Part shown: piece after piece, positions 21,937 to 29,976 of the stretch
Layout of the letters: each line of letters begins with the position of its first letter
Numbering within the stretch: the first letter of the stretch is position 1
Assembly: GCF_030770395.1 (NCBI RefSeq)
Contig: NZ_CP132480.1
Location: forward strand, 5,018,423-5,069,476
Origin: Telluria beijingensis
Lineage (GTDB): Bacteria; Pseudomonadota; Gammaproteobacteria; Burkholderiales; Burkholderiaceae_D
Direction: 5' to 3'
DNA: 51,054 nt
The notes under the pieces: generated by a model
Database searches by the model: none
Seen by the model: the letters and a program-made list of their open reading frames with translations, nothing else
What the model was told of the DNA's origin: nothing
Position numbers and translations under genes: made by a program

Positions 21937-23109
21937 ATGGAACCCAAGAATACGCACACCATTCCCCAGGGCCGCCGCAAGTTGGCGTTCGGCCTGAGCG
22001 CCGCCGTGCTGGCAGTCGCCGGCGGCATCGCCTGGTCCTCGCCCGAGGTACTGGGCATCGGCTGGAACAGCCAGCACACCGAAGACGCCTATGTCGAGGG
22101 CAACCTGGTGCAGGTGACGCCGCAGGTGGCCGGCACCGTCACGCGCATCGCGGCCGACAACACCGATTTCGTGCGTCCAGGCGAGGTGCTGGTGCAGCTG
22201 AACGAGGTCGATGCGCGCCTGGCCCAGGACCGGGCCGAGGCGGCGCTGGCCAAGTCGGCGCGCCAGGTGCGGGCCCAGTTCGCCGGCGTCGAGCAGTTGC
22301 GGGCGACGGTCGCCCAGCGCGAGGCCGACCTGGGCAAGGCGGGCAGCGACCTCGAACGGCGGCGCAAGCTGGCCGACACCGGCGCCGTCTCGGGCGAGGA
22401 CATCCGCCACGCCGAGGACGCGGTGGCCGCCGCGCGCGCCGCGCTCACCGCCGCGCGCCAGCAGGCCGGCGCTGCGCTGGCCTTGGTGGATGGCACCACG
22501 GTCGAGAGCCATCCCGACGTCCAGGCCGCGATCGCCCAGCTGCGCGACGCTTCGCTCGGCCTGGCCCGTACCACGCTGGCGGCGCCGGTAGGCGGCATCG
22601 TGGCCCGCCGCAATGTGCAGATCGGCCAGCGCGTGGCCCAGGGCATGCCGCTGATGGCGATCGTGCCGCTGGATCAGATGTGGGTTACGGCCAACTTGAA
22701 AGAGACCCAGTTGAAGGACGTGCGCATCGGCCAGCCGGTGGCGGTCACCGCCGACGTGTACGGCAGCGATGTCGTCTTCCATGGCCGCGTGGTCGGCCAG
22801 GAAGCCGGCACCGGCAGCGCCTTCGCGGCGGTGCCGGCCCAGAACGCGACTGGTAACTGGATCAAGGTGGTGCAGCGGGTGCCGGTGCGCATCGCGCTGG
22901 ATCCGAAGGACCTGGCGCGCCATCCGCTGCGCCTGGGTCTGTCGATGAAGGTGGCGATCGATACCAGCAGCAAGGCGGGCTTGAGCCTGATGCAGGCTGG
23001 CGCCGTGCGCCAGCAATACAAGACCGTCGTGTTCGAGACCGAGTCGCATGGCGCCGACGAGGCGATCCGGCGCGCGCTCGGCAGCCCGGGCGCGGTGGCG
23101 GCGCGTTGA
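21937..23109 (+). CDS. emrA: HlyD/EmrA-type membrane-fusion protein
   Basis: A 390-aa periplasmic adaptor. One N-terminal membrane helix (about residues 15-32) is followed by the first lipoyl half (TEDAYVEGNLVQVTPQVAGTVTRIAADNTDFVRPGEVLVQLN), a helical hairpin with heptad character (about 90-200), the second lipoyl half (LARTTLAAPVGGIVARRNVQIGQRV) and the beta-barrel (MWVTANLKETQLKDVRIGQPV). This order is typical of EmrA. It bridges the inner-membrane MFS pump encoded next and the NodT-type channel encoded before it. Substrates are probably hydrophobic drugs or uncouplers by family, not shown here. The emrA symbol reflects homology only. Confidence 0.92.
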   Translation: MEPKNTHTIPQGRRKLAFGLSAAVLAVAGGIAWSSPEVLGIGWNSQHTEDAYVEGNLVQVTPQVAGTVTRIAADNTDFVRPGEVLVQLNEVDARLAQDRAEAALAKSARQVRAQFAGVEQLRATVAQREADLGKAGSDLERRRKLADTGAVSGEDIRHAEDAVAAARAALTAARQQAGAALALVDGTTVESHPDVQAAIAQLRDASLGLARTTLAAPVGGIVARRNVQIGQRVAQGMPLMAIVPLDQMWVTANLKETQLKDVRIGQPVAVTADVYGSDVVFHGRVVGQEAGTGSAFAAVPAQNATGNWIKVVQRVPVRIALDPKDLARHPLRLGLSMKVAIDTSSKAGLSLMQAGAVRQQYKTVVFETESHGADEAIRRALGSPGAVAAR

Positions 23110-23124
23110 TGGAAAGGGCAGGCG

Positions 23125-24579
23125 ATGCACGCCCCGGCTAGTGTACATATCCCACGTCCAGCACTGCTGGCCGCGATCTTCGTGTTCAACTTCATCGAAT
23201 TCCTGTCGACCGGGATGACGGTGTTCGCGGCGCCGGCCATCATGGGCCACGTCGGCGCGTCGCCCGAGGAATACGCGACCGTCTCGGCGCTGTACGCGGC
23301 GGTGGCGGTGCTGTCGATTTCTCAGCTGACGGTGCTGTTGCAGCGCCTCGGCTGGCGCAACTACCTGCTGGGCGCGGTGCTGTGCTATATGCTCGGCGCC
23401 TGGCTGTGCGCGACCAGCGGCAGCGTGGCCGCCTTCGCCGGCGGACGCCTGCTGATGGCGCTGGGCGGCGGCGTGTTCATGACGGTCTCGCGCATGATGG
23501 TCAACCTGATCCCGCCATCGCCGCAGCGCCTGCAGGGTATCGCGGCCTTCGGCGGCGCCCTGTCGTGCGGGCTGGCGCTGGGACCGTGGGCGGCATCGGC
23601 CATGCTGTCCCACGAAGCCTGGGGCGGGATGTTCCTGGCGCTGGCCGCGCTGGCCACGCTGGGTGCGTTGATCGCGACACGCTGGCTGCCGCAGGACGCC
23701 GTTACGCTCGATGGCAGTCCATCGCGCATGCATGTGCCGGACGCGGTCCTGCTCGGCCTGGGCGCCGCCGTGACCTTGTATGCGCTGCAGCACCTGACCT
23801 ACGACTGGCATGGCGAGCGGACGCCGCTGATGTGGCATCTGGCGCTTGGCGTCACCCTGCTGGCGGCCTTCGGCGTGGTGCATGCGCGGCGCAGCGACCC
23901 CTTCCTGCATCTGCGCATCCTGAAAAGCCCGCGCTACCGGCTCGGGTTGTTGATCTTCAGCGTCTGCTACGCCGTGCTGGGCATGGTCAACACACTGCTG
24001 CCGCAGGTGCTGCAGAAGGGCCTGGGCGTGGGCCTGGAGCAGGCGGGCGAATTGCAGGGCATCGGCCTGCTGTCGACGCTTGTCGCCTTCGTCTCGATGC
24101 TGGAACTGGTCAAGCGCAAGCCACATCCGACCAAGTTCTACGTCACCGGCTTCCTGATGCTGGCGCTGCTGGCCTGGCGCTTCGCGACCCTCGACCCGCG
24201 CGCCCATGCCTGGGATGCGGTGACGTTCTGGCTCGGCCTGTTCGGCGCCTTCCTGACGCTCGGGATGGCGACCACGGCGATCCACTCGTTCAAGGACCTG
24301 CAGGCGGACAATGTGGTGTTCTCGAACGCGCAGCAGCTGAAGAACATGCTGGGGCAGGCGGGGCTGGCGCTCGGCGTGGGGCTGACCAATATCGGGCTGC
24401 AGGAAAGAAGTGCACTGCATGCGTCGCGCCTGGGCGAGAAGGCGTCAGCGCTCGGCGACGGCGGCGCCGCGCTGGCGCGTCAGGCCGGCCTGCTGGCGGG
24501 GCAGGACCTGTTCTGGATCGTGATGTGGGTTGGATTGGCGGGCGCGGTGCTGCTGGCGCTGCAGCGCCGCTTCGACTGA
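23125..24579 (+). CDS. MFS drug efflux transporter, DHA2/EmrB-like
   Basis: A 484-aa proton antiporter with about 14 predicted membrane helices. Typical motifs: early helix FIEFLSTGMTVFAAPAIMGHVG, the loop LQRLGWRNYLLGAVL and GGGVFMTVSRMMVNLIPP. The DTRP-like N-terminal DxxIVNVALP motif of classic EmrB is replaced by TGMTVFAAPAI, so it is a divergent member. It is the third gene of the OMF-adaptor-pump operon, 15 bp after emrA, with AGGGCAGGCG as ribosome site. It ends 42 bp before the convergent DnaJ-domain gene. Confidence 0.88.
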   Translation: MHAPASVHIPRPALLAAIFVFNFIEFLSTGMTVFAAPAIMGHVGASPEEYATVSALYAAVAVLSISQLTVLLQRLGWRNYLLGAVLCYMLGAWLCATSGSVAAFAGGRLLMALGGGVFMTVSRMMVNLIPPSPQRLQGIAAFGGALSCGLALGPWAASAMLSHEAWGGMFLALAALATLGALIATRWLPQDAVTLDGSPSRMHVPDAVLLGLGAAVTLYALQHLTYDWHGERTPLMWHLALGVTLLAAFGVVHARRSDPFLHLRILKSPRYRLGLLIFSVCYAVLGMVNTLLPQVLQKGLGVGLEQAGELQGIGLLSTLVAFVSMLELVKRKPHPTKFYVTGFLMLALLAWRFATLDPRAHAWDAVTFWLGLFGAFLTLGMATTAIHSFKDLQADNVVFSNAQQLKNMLGQAGLALGVGLTNIGLQERSALHASRLGEKASALGDGGAALARQAGLLAGQDLFWIVMWVGLAGAVLLALQRRFD

Positions 24580-24621
24580 CGCGGCAAACGATATATGGCG
24601 TGCTGGCGGCACGCCTTGCGA

Positions 24622-25215
24622 TCAGTCGGTTTCCTGGCTCGATCGCAGGCGTGCGATCTCCTCCCGCGCCAGGTTGATCTGCTGCGCCTTATCGGTGGCG
24701 AATTCCACGATAAGCTCGTCCATGCCGCTGAATTTATCGGGATGGAAGATCTGAATCCGCTTCTTGTAGGCCAGCTTGATGTCCTCGTCCGACGCGTCGG
24801 GGCCCACCTTCAATATCTGGTAGGGGTCGAACGTTTCCTCCTTCACCGCGGCCGGCTTGGCCGACTTGCGCAGCGCCTTCTTGAGCGCCCTGATGCGGCG
24901 TTTCTGGTCGCGGAAGATCTCCTCGAACGACAGGATCATGCTTCCGTATTCTTCCTGCACCCAGGTGAAGTCGTAGGTGGCGCGCAGGTTCTTGAGCAGG
25001 TAGTTGCCGTGGGCGCGGCGACCCACGCCATCGAACACCTCGATCGCAATGCCGGGATAGCGCTTTACGAACCGTGTCTTGAACTCGGTCACAGTGCCCT
25101 CCGCCTTGAATCGGGTCTTCCAATAGTCAGGGAGGGTAGTGGCGTTGCCTGCGAGGGATACGCGGATCCCGTCGACCTGATGAATACTCTGTTCCAGTCC
25201 GCTCAAATTAGCCAT
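24622..25215 (-). CDS. DnaJ-domain protein with an uncharacterised N-terminal region
   Basis: A 197-aa cytoplasmic protein. Residues 129-195 form a J domain (FDPYQILKVGPDASDEDIKLAYKKR, with HPD at 158-160), which would stimulate a DnaK-type ATPase. Residues 1-100 contain no domain I recognise; a basic linker (RRIRALKKALRKSAK) joins them. The J domain is C-terminal, unlike DnaJ/CbpA, where it leads. The start at 25215 is preferred; an in-frame ATG at 25308 has no ribosome site. The reading frame stays open far upstream, but that part is antisense to the MFS gene and not coding. Confidence 0.82.
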   Translation of the reverse strand: MANLSGLEQSIHQVDGIRVSLAGNATTLPDYWKTRFKAEGTVTEFKTRFVKRYPGIAIEVFDGVGRRAHGNYLLKNLRATYDFTWVQEEYGSMILSFEEIFRDQKRRIRALKKALRKSAKPAAVKEETFDPYQILKVGPDASDEDIKLAYKKRIQIFHPDKFSGMDELIVEFATDKAQQINLAREEIARLRSSQETD

Positions 25216-25443
25216 CGATATTCCAGTAACACCGTTTGATTGAGAAGGCCTGCCATGAAATGATGGCGCTGCCAGCAAATTTCCATCAGACAAGATGATA
25301 CCTGACATAAGGACTGGTGCCGGCAGTTTCGAGGCCGTTACCGGATTGGACGTGTAGCCGCAGAGCGGCACTGGAACGAGGTGCGAGGCAGCCCGCGCTC
25401 TACGCGTGCACCGCGCGTCGAGCGAAACTTCTACACTGCGGTC

Positions 25444-26583
25444 ATGCACATGACCACCCCGCGGCGCCGCATCCTGCTGCTCGGCGCCACCGGCTTTGGC
25501 CTGATCGCCGTCTGCTACGGATTCGCGCGCTTCGCCTTCGGCCTGTTCCTGCCGCGGATCGCGGCCGATCTCGGCCTGTCCTCGTCCCTGGGCGGCACCA
25601 TCGCCGGCGGCTCCTTCCTCGGCTTTTGCCTGGCGATCGTGGTGGCGGCCCGCTGCACCGAGCGCCTGGGGGCACGGCCTGTCGCCGTCGCAGCCGGCCT
25701 GGTGGCGGCCGCCGGCCTGCTGGGGATCGCGTTCGCGCCGTCGGCCTCCTGGCTCGGCGCGGCGGTGATCTTCGCCGGCATGAGTACCGGCCTGGCGTCG
25801 CCGGCGCTGGCGGCGGCGGTGACGGCGATGGCGCCGCCGGCCAGCCGCGACACCTGCAATACGGCGATCAACGCCGGCACCAGCGCTGGCGTCGCGCTCT
25901 CCGGCCCGGTCGCGGTCATGATGGGCGCCGACTGGCGGCTGGCGTTCGCCGGTTTCGCCGCGGCGGCGTCGGCGATGTCCCTTGCCACGCTGGCCGTCCT
26001 GGCTGGCGGCAAGCAGGCGCCGGCCACGCCCGGCCCGTTGCTGCCGGCGTTCACTCCCGACCTGAAACGCCTGGTGATGGCCGCCTTGCTGACCGGCGCC
26101 GCGAGCACCGTCGTCTGGAGTTTCGGCGGTGAACTCGCGAAGACCAACCTCGGATGGGACAGCGGGAAGGTGGGCATGCTGTGGACGGCGATGGGCGCCG
26201 CGGGCCTGGCCGGCGCCGCGGCGGGCTACCTGGTGGCCCGCGCCGGGCTGCGCGCCATCCACCTTGGTTTTCACCTTGCCATGGCGGCGTCGATCGTGGC
26301 CGTCGGCTGCGAGCTGGGGAGTCCGGCACTGGTATTTGGCGGCGGCGCAGTCTTCGGCGCCGCCTACCTGATGCTGACCGGCGTGTATCTGGTCTGGGGC
26401 ATCTCGGCGCTGCCGGAGCGGCCCGCCGCCGGCGTGACGGTCGCCTTCCTGGCGCTGACGGTGGGCCAGGCGCTCGGCGCGCCGGTATTCGGGTTTGCCC
26501 TGGACTATCTGCCGGCAGATGCCCTGGTGGCGGCGTTTGCCATGCTGGCCTGCGTGGCCGGTGCGATCCGGCGGCCTAATTGA
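25444..26583 (+). CDS. YbfB/YjiJ-family MFS transporter
   Basis: A 379-aa MFS protein with about 12 predicted helices. The N-terminus GFGLIAVCYGFARFAFGLFLPRIAADLGLS is characteristic of the YbfB/YjiJ group. Other landmarks are GGSFLGFCLAIVVAARCTERLGARPV (motif A region) and a second-half repeat starting near residue 200. No substrate is known for most of the family. ATG 25444 is chosen (25450 is possible); the longer frame from 25381 starts without a ribosome site. A strong bidirectional terminator follows at 26596. Confidence 0.87.
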   Translation: MHMTTPRRRILLLGATGFGLIAVCYGFARFAFGLFLPRIAADLGLSSSLGGTIAGGSFLGFCLAIVVAARCTERLGARPVAVAAGLVAAAGLLGIAFAPSASWLGAAVIFAGMSTGLASPALAAAVTAMAPPASRDTCNTAINAGTSAGVALSGPVAVMMGADWRLAFAGFAAAASAMSLATLAVLAGGKQAPATPGPLLPAFTPDLKRLVMAALLTGAASTVVWSFGGELAKTNLGWDSGKVGMLWTAMGAAGLAGAAAGYLVARAGLRAIHLGFHLAMAASIVAVGCELGSPALVFGGGAVFGAAYLMLTGVYLVWGISALPERPAAGVTVAFLALTVGQALGAPVFGFALDYLPADALVAAFAMLACVAGAIRRPN

Positions 26584-26595
26584 CACCGATAAACA

Positions 26596-26645
26596 GCGCC
26601 GCCCGGCGCCAGCCTCGGGAGGCCGGCGCCGGGCGGCGCCTTGTT
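26596..26645. terminator. Strong bidirectional intrinsic terminator between the MFS gene and tctA
   Basis: GCGCCGCCCGGCGCC (26596-26610) and GGCGCCGGGCGGCGC (26625-26639) are a perfect 15-bp inverted repeat, and the loop holds a further GCCTC/GAGGC pair. TTGTT follows on the plus strand and TGTTTA on the minus, serving the two converging genes. Confidence 0.88.
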
Positions 26646-26668
26646 ACAACCAACTGCGGGGCGATAGG

Positions 26669-28171
26669 TCAGTCTTCCTGGAACGCCTCTTCGCGCTTCT
26701 TGCGCAGCGACGGCAGCAGCACGACGATCATCGCCGCGGCGGCCAGGCCCAGCATCACGCCCGAGATCGGGCGTTCGATGAACACCATCGGATCGCTGCG
26801 CGACAGCAGCAGGGCGCGGCGCAGGTATTCTTCCATCATCGGGCCGATGATGAAGCCGAGCAGCATCGGCGCCGGTTCCAGTTCCAGCTTGGCGCACAGG
26901 TAGCCCAGCAGGCCGAATACCGCCATCAGGTAGACATCGAATTCGCTGTTGTTCAGGCTGAACACGCCGATCGCGCAGAACAGCAGGATCGCCGGGTACA
27001 GCAGCTGGTAAGGCACCATGATCATGCGCACCCAGATGCCGATCATCGGCAGGTTCAGCACCACCAGGAACAGGTTGCCGATCCACATCGAGACGATCAG
27101 GCCCCAGAACAGGCCGGGCTGCTCGGTCATCACGGCCGGACCCGGCTGGATGCCCTGGATGATCATCGCGCCGATCATCAGCGCCATCACCGGGTTCGAC
27201 GGGATGCCGAGGGTCAGCATCGGGATGAACGAGGTCTGGGCGCCGGCATTGTTCGCCGCTTCCGGCGCCGCCACGCCCTCGATCGCGCCCTTGCCGAACT
27301 GCGCCGAGTTCTTCGACACCTTCTTTTCGAGCGAGTAGGAGGCGAACGAGGCCAGCATCGCGCCGCCGCCCGGCAGGATGCCGAGGATGGAGCCGAGGCC
27401 GGTCGCGCGCAGCACCGGGGCGATGATGCGCTTGAAGTCTTCCTTGTTCAGCATCAGGCCCTTGACCTTCTTCATCACCAGGTCGCGCGACTCGTCGTGC
27501 TCCAGGTTGCGGATGATTTCGCCGATGCCGAACATGCCCATCGCAACGATCACGAAGTTGATGCCGTCCGCCAGCTGCGGCAGGTCGAAGGTGTAGCGCG
27601 CCGAACCGGAGTTGACGTCGGTGCCGACCACGCCCAGCAGCAGGCCCAGGAGCACCATGCCGATTGCCTTGAGCAGCGAGCCGCTGGCCAGCACCACCGA
27701 GGCGACCAGGCCCAGCACCATCAGCGAGAAGTATTCGGCCGGGCCGAATTCGAGCGCCATGTCGGCCAGCGGCGGCGCGGCCAACGCCAGCAGCACGGTC
27801 GCGACCGAGCCGGCGAAGAAGGACGCGATGGCCGCGGTGGCCAGCGCCTTGCCGGCCTGGCCGTTGCGCGCCATCTGGTAGCCGTCGAGGGCCGTCACCA
27901 CCGACGACGATTCGCCGGGCAGGTTGACCAGGATGGCGGTGGTGGAACCACCATACTGGGCGCCGTAGTAGATACCGGCCAGCATGATCAGGGCCGATTC
28001 CGGCGGCAGGCCGAAGGTGGCCGGCAGCAGCATGGCGATGGTGGCGATCGGGCCGAGGCCCGGCAGCACGCCGACCGCGGTGCCGACGAACACGCCGACC
28101 AGGCAGTAAAACAGGTTTTGAAGGGTGAACGCCGTCTCGAGGCCGAGGGCGAGGTTGCTGAAGAGTTCCAT
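26669..28171 (-). CDS. tctA: Tripartite tricarboxylate transporter permease, large subunit TctA
   Basis: A 500-aa membrane protein with about 11-12 predicted helices and the TctA signatures GVLPGLGPIATIAMLLPATFGLPP (about residues 37-60), IYYGAQYGGSTTAILVNLPGE and GGGAMLASFASYSLEKK. TctA is the main permease of the TTT family, which uses an extracytoplasmic binding protein (TctC) and a small membrane subunit (TctB) to import citrate or other carboxylates by ion symport. It starts 6 bp after tctB's stop and is the last gene of tctCBA. The 3' end meets the terminator at 26596-26645. Confidence 0.96.
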   Translation of the reverse strand: MELFSNLALGLETAFTLQNLFYCLVGVFVGTAVGVLPGLGPIATIAMLLPATFGLPPESALIMLAGIYYGAQYGGSTTAILVNLPGESSSVVTALDGYQMARNGQAGKALATAAIASFFAGSVATVLLALAAPPLADMALEFGPAEYFSLMVLGLVASVVLASGSLLKAIGMVLLGLLLGVVGTDVNSGSARYTFDLPQLADGINFVIVAMGMFGIGEIIRNLEHDESRDLVMKKVKGLMLNKEDFKRIIAPVLRATGLGSILGILPGGGAMLASFASYSLEKKVSKNSAQFGKGAIEGVAAPEAANNAGAQTSFIPMLTLGIPSNPVMALMIGAMIIQGIQPGPAVMTEQPGLFWGLIVSMWIGNLFLVVLNLPMIGIWVRMIMVPYQLLYPAILLFCAIGVFSLNNSEFDVYLMAVFGLLGYLCAKLELEPAPMLLGFIIGPMMEEYLRRALLLSRSDPMVFIERPISGVMLGLAAAAMIVVLLPSLRKKREEAFQED

Positions 28172-28177
28172 ATTGTA

Positions 28178-28642
28178 TTAATTCCCGCCGAGCCAAGGAC
28201 CAATGATGGGCATCGGCAAGCCAAGCAGCTTGACGAACAGGCCCACCGCGAACAGTGCACCGCCGACCGCCAGCGCAGATGCCTTGGCCAGGTTGAATTT
28301 CTGGCCGGCGTAGCTGCTGATCATGATCAGGAGGATGGTGGCCGGGATCAGGCCCGCGTCGCGCATCAGGAAGCCGAACAGCAGCACGGCGACCAGCACC
28401 AGCGCCAGCTCTTTCCAGTACAGGCGGCCGATCGGCTCGCCCGGGCGGAAGAAGGAGCGCAGCAGCGAGGCTGCGCCGACCAGCGACAGCAGGCCGCCGA
28501 GCACGGTCGGGAAGTAGGCCGGGCCCATGCGTCCGGCCGTGCCCATTTCATAGTCCTGGCCGATGACGATGGCGCTCAGGCCGAAGAAGAGAAAGACGAT
28601 GCCGCTCCAAAAATCCTTTGGGTGGCGTATGAATGATGGCAC
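28178..28642 (-). CDS. tctB: Tripartite tricarboxylate transporter small subunit TctB
   Basis: A 154-aa small membrane protein with four predicted helices. The N-terminal RHPKDFWSGIVFLFFGLSAIVIGQDYEMGTAGRMGPAYFPTVLG segment is diagnostic of TctB. The start is GTG at 28642, 8 nt after AGGGGA. It lies between tctC, from which it is separated by an intrinsic terminator that probably lowers its expression, and tctA (6-bp gap). TctB is needed for transport together with TctA, but its exact role is not fixed. Confidence 0.93.
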   Translation of the reverse strand: MPSFIRHPKDFWSGIVFLFFGLSAIVIGQDYEMGTAGRMGPAYFPTVLGGLLSLVGAASLLRSFFRPGEPIGRLYWKELALVLVAVLLFGFLMRDAGLIPATILLIMISSYAGQKFNLAKASALAVGGALFAVGLFVKLLGLPMPIIGPWLGGN

Positions 28643-28735
28643 GTGGTAGTCCCCTTTTTTTGTGATGCAAATGCGGTGTTACAGATGCAGTGGTTCGAAG
28701 TAGCGGTACGGTTACGGCGGGTACAACAGGTACAA

Positions 28736-28772
28736 CAAAACGCACCGTCCCGGCAGGGCCGGCACGGTGCGC
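28736..28772 (-). terminator. Attenuating terminator between tctC and tctB
   Basis: On the minus strand GCGCACCGTGCCGG and CCGGGACGGTGCGT form a 14-bp stem with one internal mismatch and a terminal G-U, around a 5-nt loop, followed by TTTGTTG. It lies just past the tctC stop. Such placement gives more binding protein than permease. Confidence 0.75.
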
Positions 28773-28790
28773 CAATTCAGGTCTTCATGC

Positions 28791-29765
28791 TCAGTCGGCG
28801 AACGCGCCGGCCTTCTTGATGATCGGGCCCCACAGGTCGATCTGCTGCTTCAGGTGGGTGCGCAGGGCTTCCGGCGTGGCCTGGTTGCTCGGCACCGGCT
28901 CGGTGCCCAGGTCGTTGAAGCGCTTGATCACGTTCGGGTCGCGCAGCGAGGCGCGCAGCGCATTGGCCAGCGCATCGACGACCGGCTTCGGCGTGCCCTT
29001 CGGCGCGTACAGGCCGTGCCAGACGCCGACCTCGAAGCCCGGCAGCGCGCCGGATGCCAGGGTCGGCAGGTTCGGCAGCGACGGCACCACGGTCTTGGTG
29101 GTCACGCCATAGGCCTTGATCTTGCCGCTCTTGATCTGGCTGGTGGTATTGGTGGTCTGGTCGCACATGAAGTCCACCTGGCCGCCCAGCAGGTCGTTCA
29201 TCGCCGGGCCAGTGCCTTTGTACGGCACGGTGGTCAGCTCGACGCCCATCGCGGTCTGCAGCAGCATGCCGCACAGATGCGAGGCCGAACCCAGGCCGGC
29301 GTGGGCATAGGTCACCTTGTCCTTGTTGGCCTTGACGTAGGTGATCAGCTCTTTCATGTCCTTGGCCGGGAAGTTGCCGCGCGCGACCACGGTCATCGGC
29401 ACGTCGGTGATCAGGCCGATCGGCTCGAAGCTGTCGATCGCGTTATAGGGCAGCTTGCGGTACAGGGCCGGTGCGGTCGACTGGCCGATGTGGTGCAGGA
29501 ACAGGGTGTAGCCGTCGGGCGCCGCTTTCGCCGCGCGCGCCGCGCCGATGGTGCCGCCGGCGCCGCCGACGTTCTCGATGATGATCTGCTGCTTGAGCGT
29601 GGTGCCCATCGATTGCGCGACCAGGCGCGCCACGGTGTCGGTCGGGCCGCCGGCCGCGAACGGCACGATCATGGTGATGGTCTTGTTGGGGTAGGCCTGG
29701 GCCTGGGCCAGGCCGCTGCCGAAAGCGGCCAGGCACGCGACAGCGCACAGCATCTTGAGCTTCAT
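28791..29765 (-). CDS. tctC: Tripartite tricarboxylate transporter substrate-binding protein TctC (Bug family)
   Basis: A 324-aa periplasmic solute-binding protein. The start at 29765 follows GAGG; the longer frame (29807) only adds a hydrophilic leader before the signal peptide MKLKMLCAVACLAAFGSGLAQAQA. Bug-family features: YPNKTITMIVPFAAGGPTDTVARLVAQ at the mature N-terminus and NVGGAGGTIGAARAAKAAPDGYTL, which contain the carboxylate-binding loops. It is the first gene of tctCBA. A candidate promoter and repeats lie at 29861-29905. Betaproteobacteria carry many Bug paralogues, but few sit with their tctBA as here, so it is probably the true partner. Confidence 0.95.
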   Translation of the reverse strand: MKLKMLCAVACLAAFGSGLAQAQAYPNKTITMIVPFAAGGPTDTVARLVAQSMGTTLKQQIIIENVGGAGGTIGAARAAKAAPDGYTLFLHHIGQSTAPALYRKLPYNAIDSFEPIGLITDVPMTVVARGNFPAKDMKELITYVKANKDKVTYAHAGLGSASHLCGMLLQTAMGVELTTVPYKGTGPAMNDLLGGQVDFMCDQTTNTTSQIKSGKIKAYGVTTKTVVPSLPNLPTLASGALPGFEVGVWHGLYAPKGTPKPVVDALANALRASLRDPNVIKRFNDLGTEPVPSNQATPEALRTHLKQQIDLWGPIIKKAGAFAD

Positions 29766-29860
29766 GTTTGTCGTCCTCGTCATCTCGTTCTTGGTATTGG
29801 ATGGCAACCTGCACCTTGCCGGTGCATCGCTGCTGGTTGGCGTTGTCTTACGCAGTTGAG

Positions 29861-29889
29861 GTTGTACCAGTAAACATATTGATATGCAA
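29861..29889 (-). promoter_or_regulatory. Candidate promoter of tctCBA
   Basis: On the minus strand TTGCAT (29889-29884) and TACAAC (29866-29861) are 17 bp apart, about 95 bp upstream of the tctC start. Each matches consensus at 4 of 6 positions. Confidence 0.4.
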
Positions 29890-29905
29890 CTACGTGGAAC
29901 TACGT
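29888..29905. repeat. Direct repeats at the tctC promoter, possible operator
   Basis: AACTACGT occurs at 29888-29895 and again at 29898-29905, a 10-bp period (one helical turn). The first copy touches the candidate -35 of tctC. This is a typical place for an activator or response regulator, such as a TctD-like protein, but none is encoded nearby. Confidence 0.4.
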
Positions 29906-29926
29906 ATGTCGCATAGGTGTGACGAG

Positions 29927-29950
29927 CGCCGGCGGCGTGTGCCGCCGGCG
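29927..29950 (-). terminator. Hairpin after the aldehyde oxidoreductase operon
   Basis: CGCCGGCGGC and GCCGCCGGCG form a perfect 10-bp stem with a 4-nt loop, 27 bp past the large-subunit stop and before the tctC promoter. On the minus strand no T-run follows, so termination may be partial; on the plus strand a T-rich tract follows but no plus gene precedes it. Confidence 0.55.
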
Positions 29951-29976
29951 AGATGATGACTTATTTTCTTTTTCCG

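Noticed and set aside
25216..26586. Upstream extension of the DnaJ-domain frame to 654 aa
   Set aside because: The extra part is antisense to the MFS gene and highly basic; the real protein starts at 25215.
26495..28636. 713-aa plus-strand ORF across tctA and tctB
   Set aside because: Gln/His/Arg-rich shadow of two firmly identified transporter genes.
29871..29886. CATAT-TG-ATATG inverted repeat before tctC
   Set aside because: Short AT-rich arms within a promoter spacer are expected by chance and no regulator suggests it.
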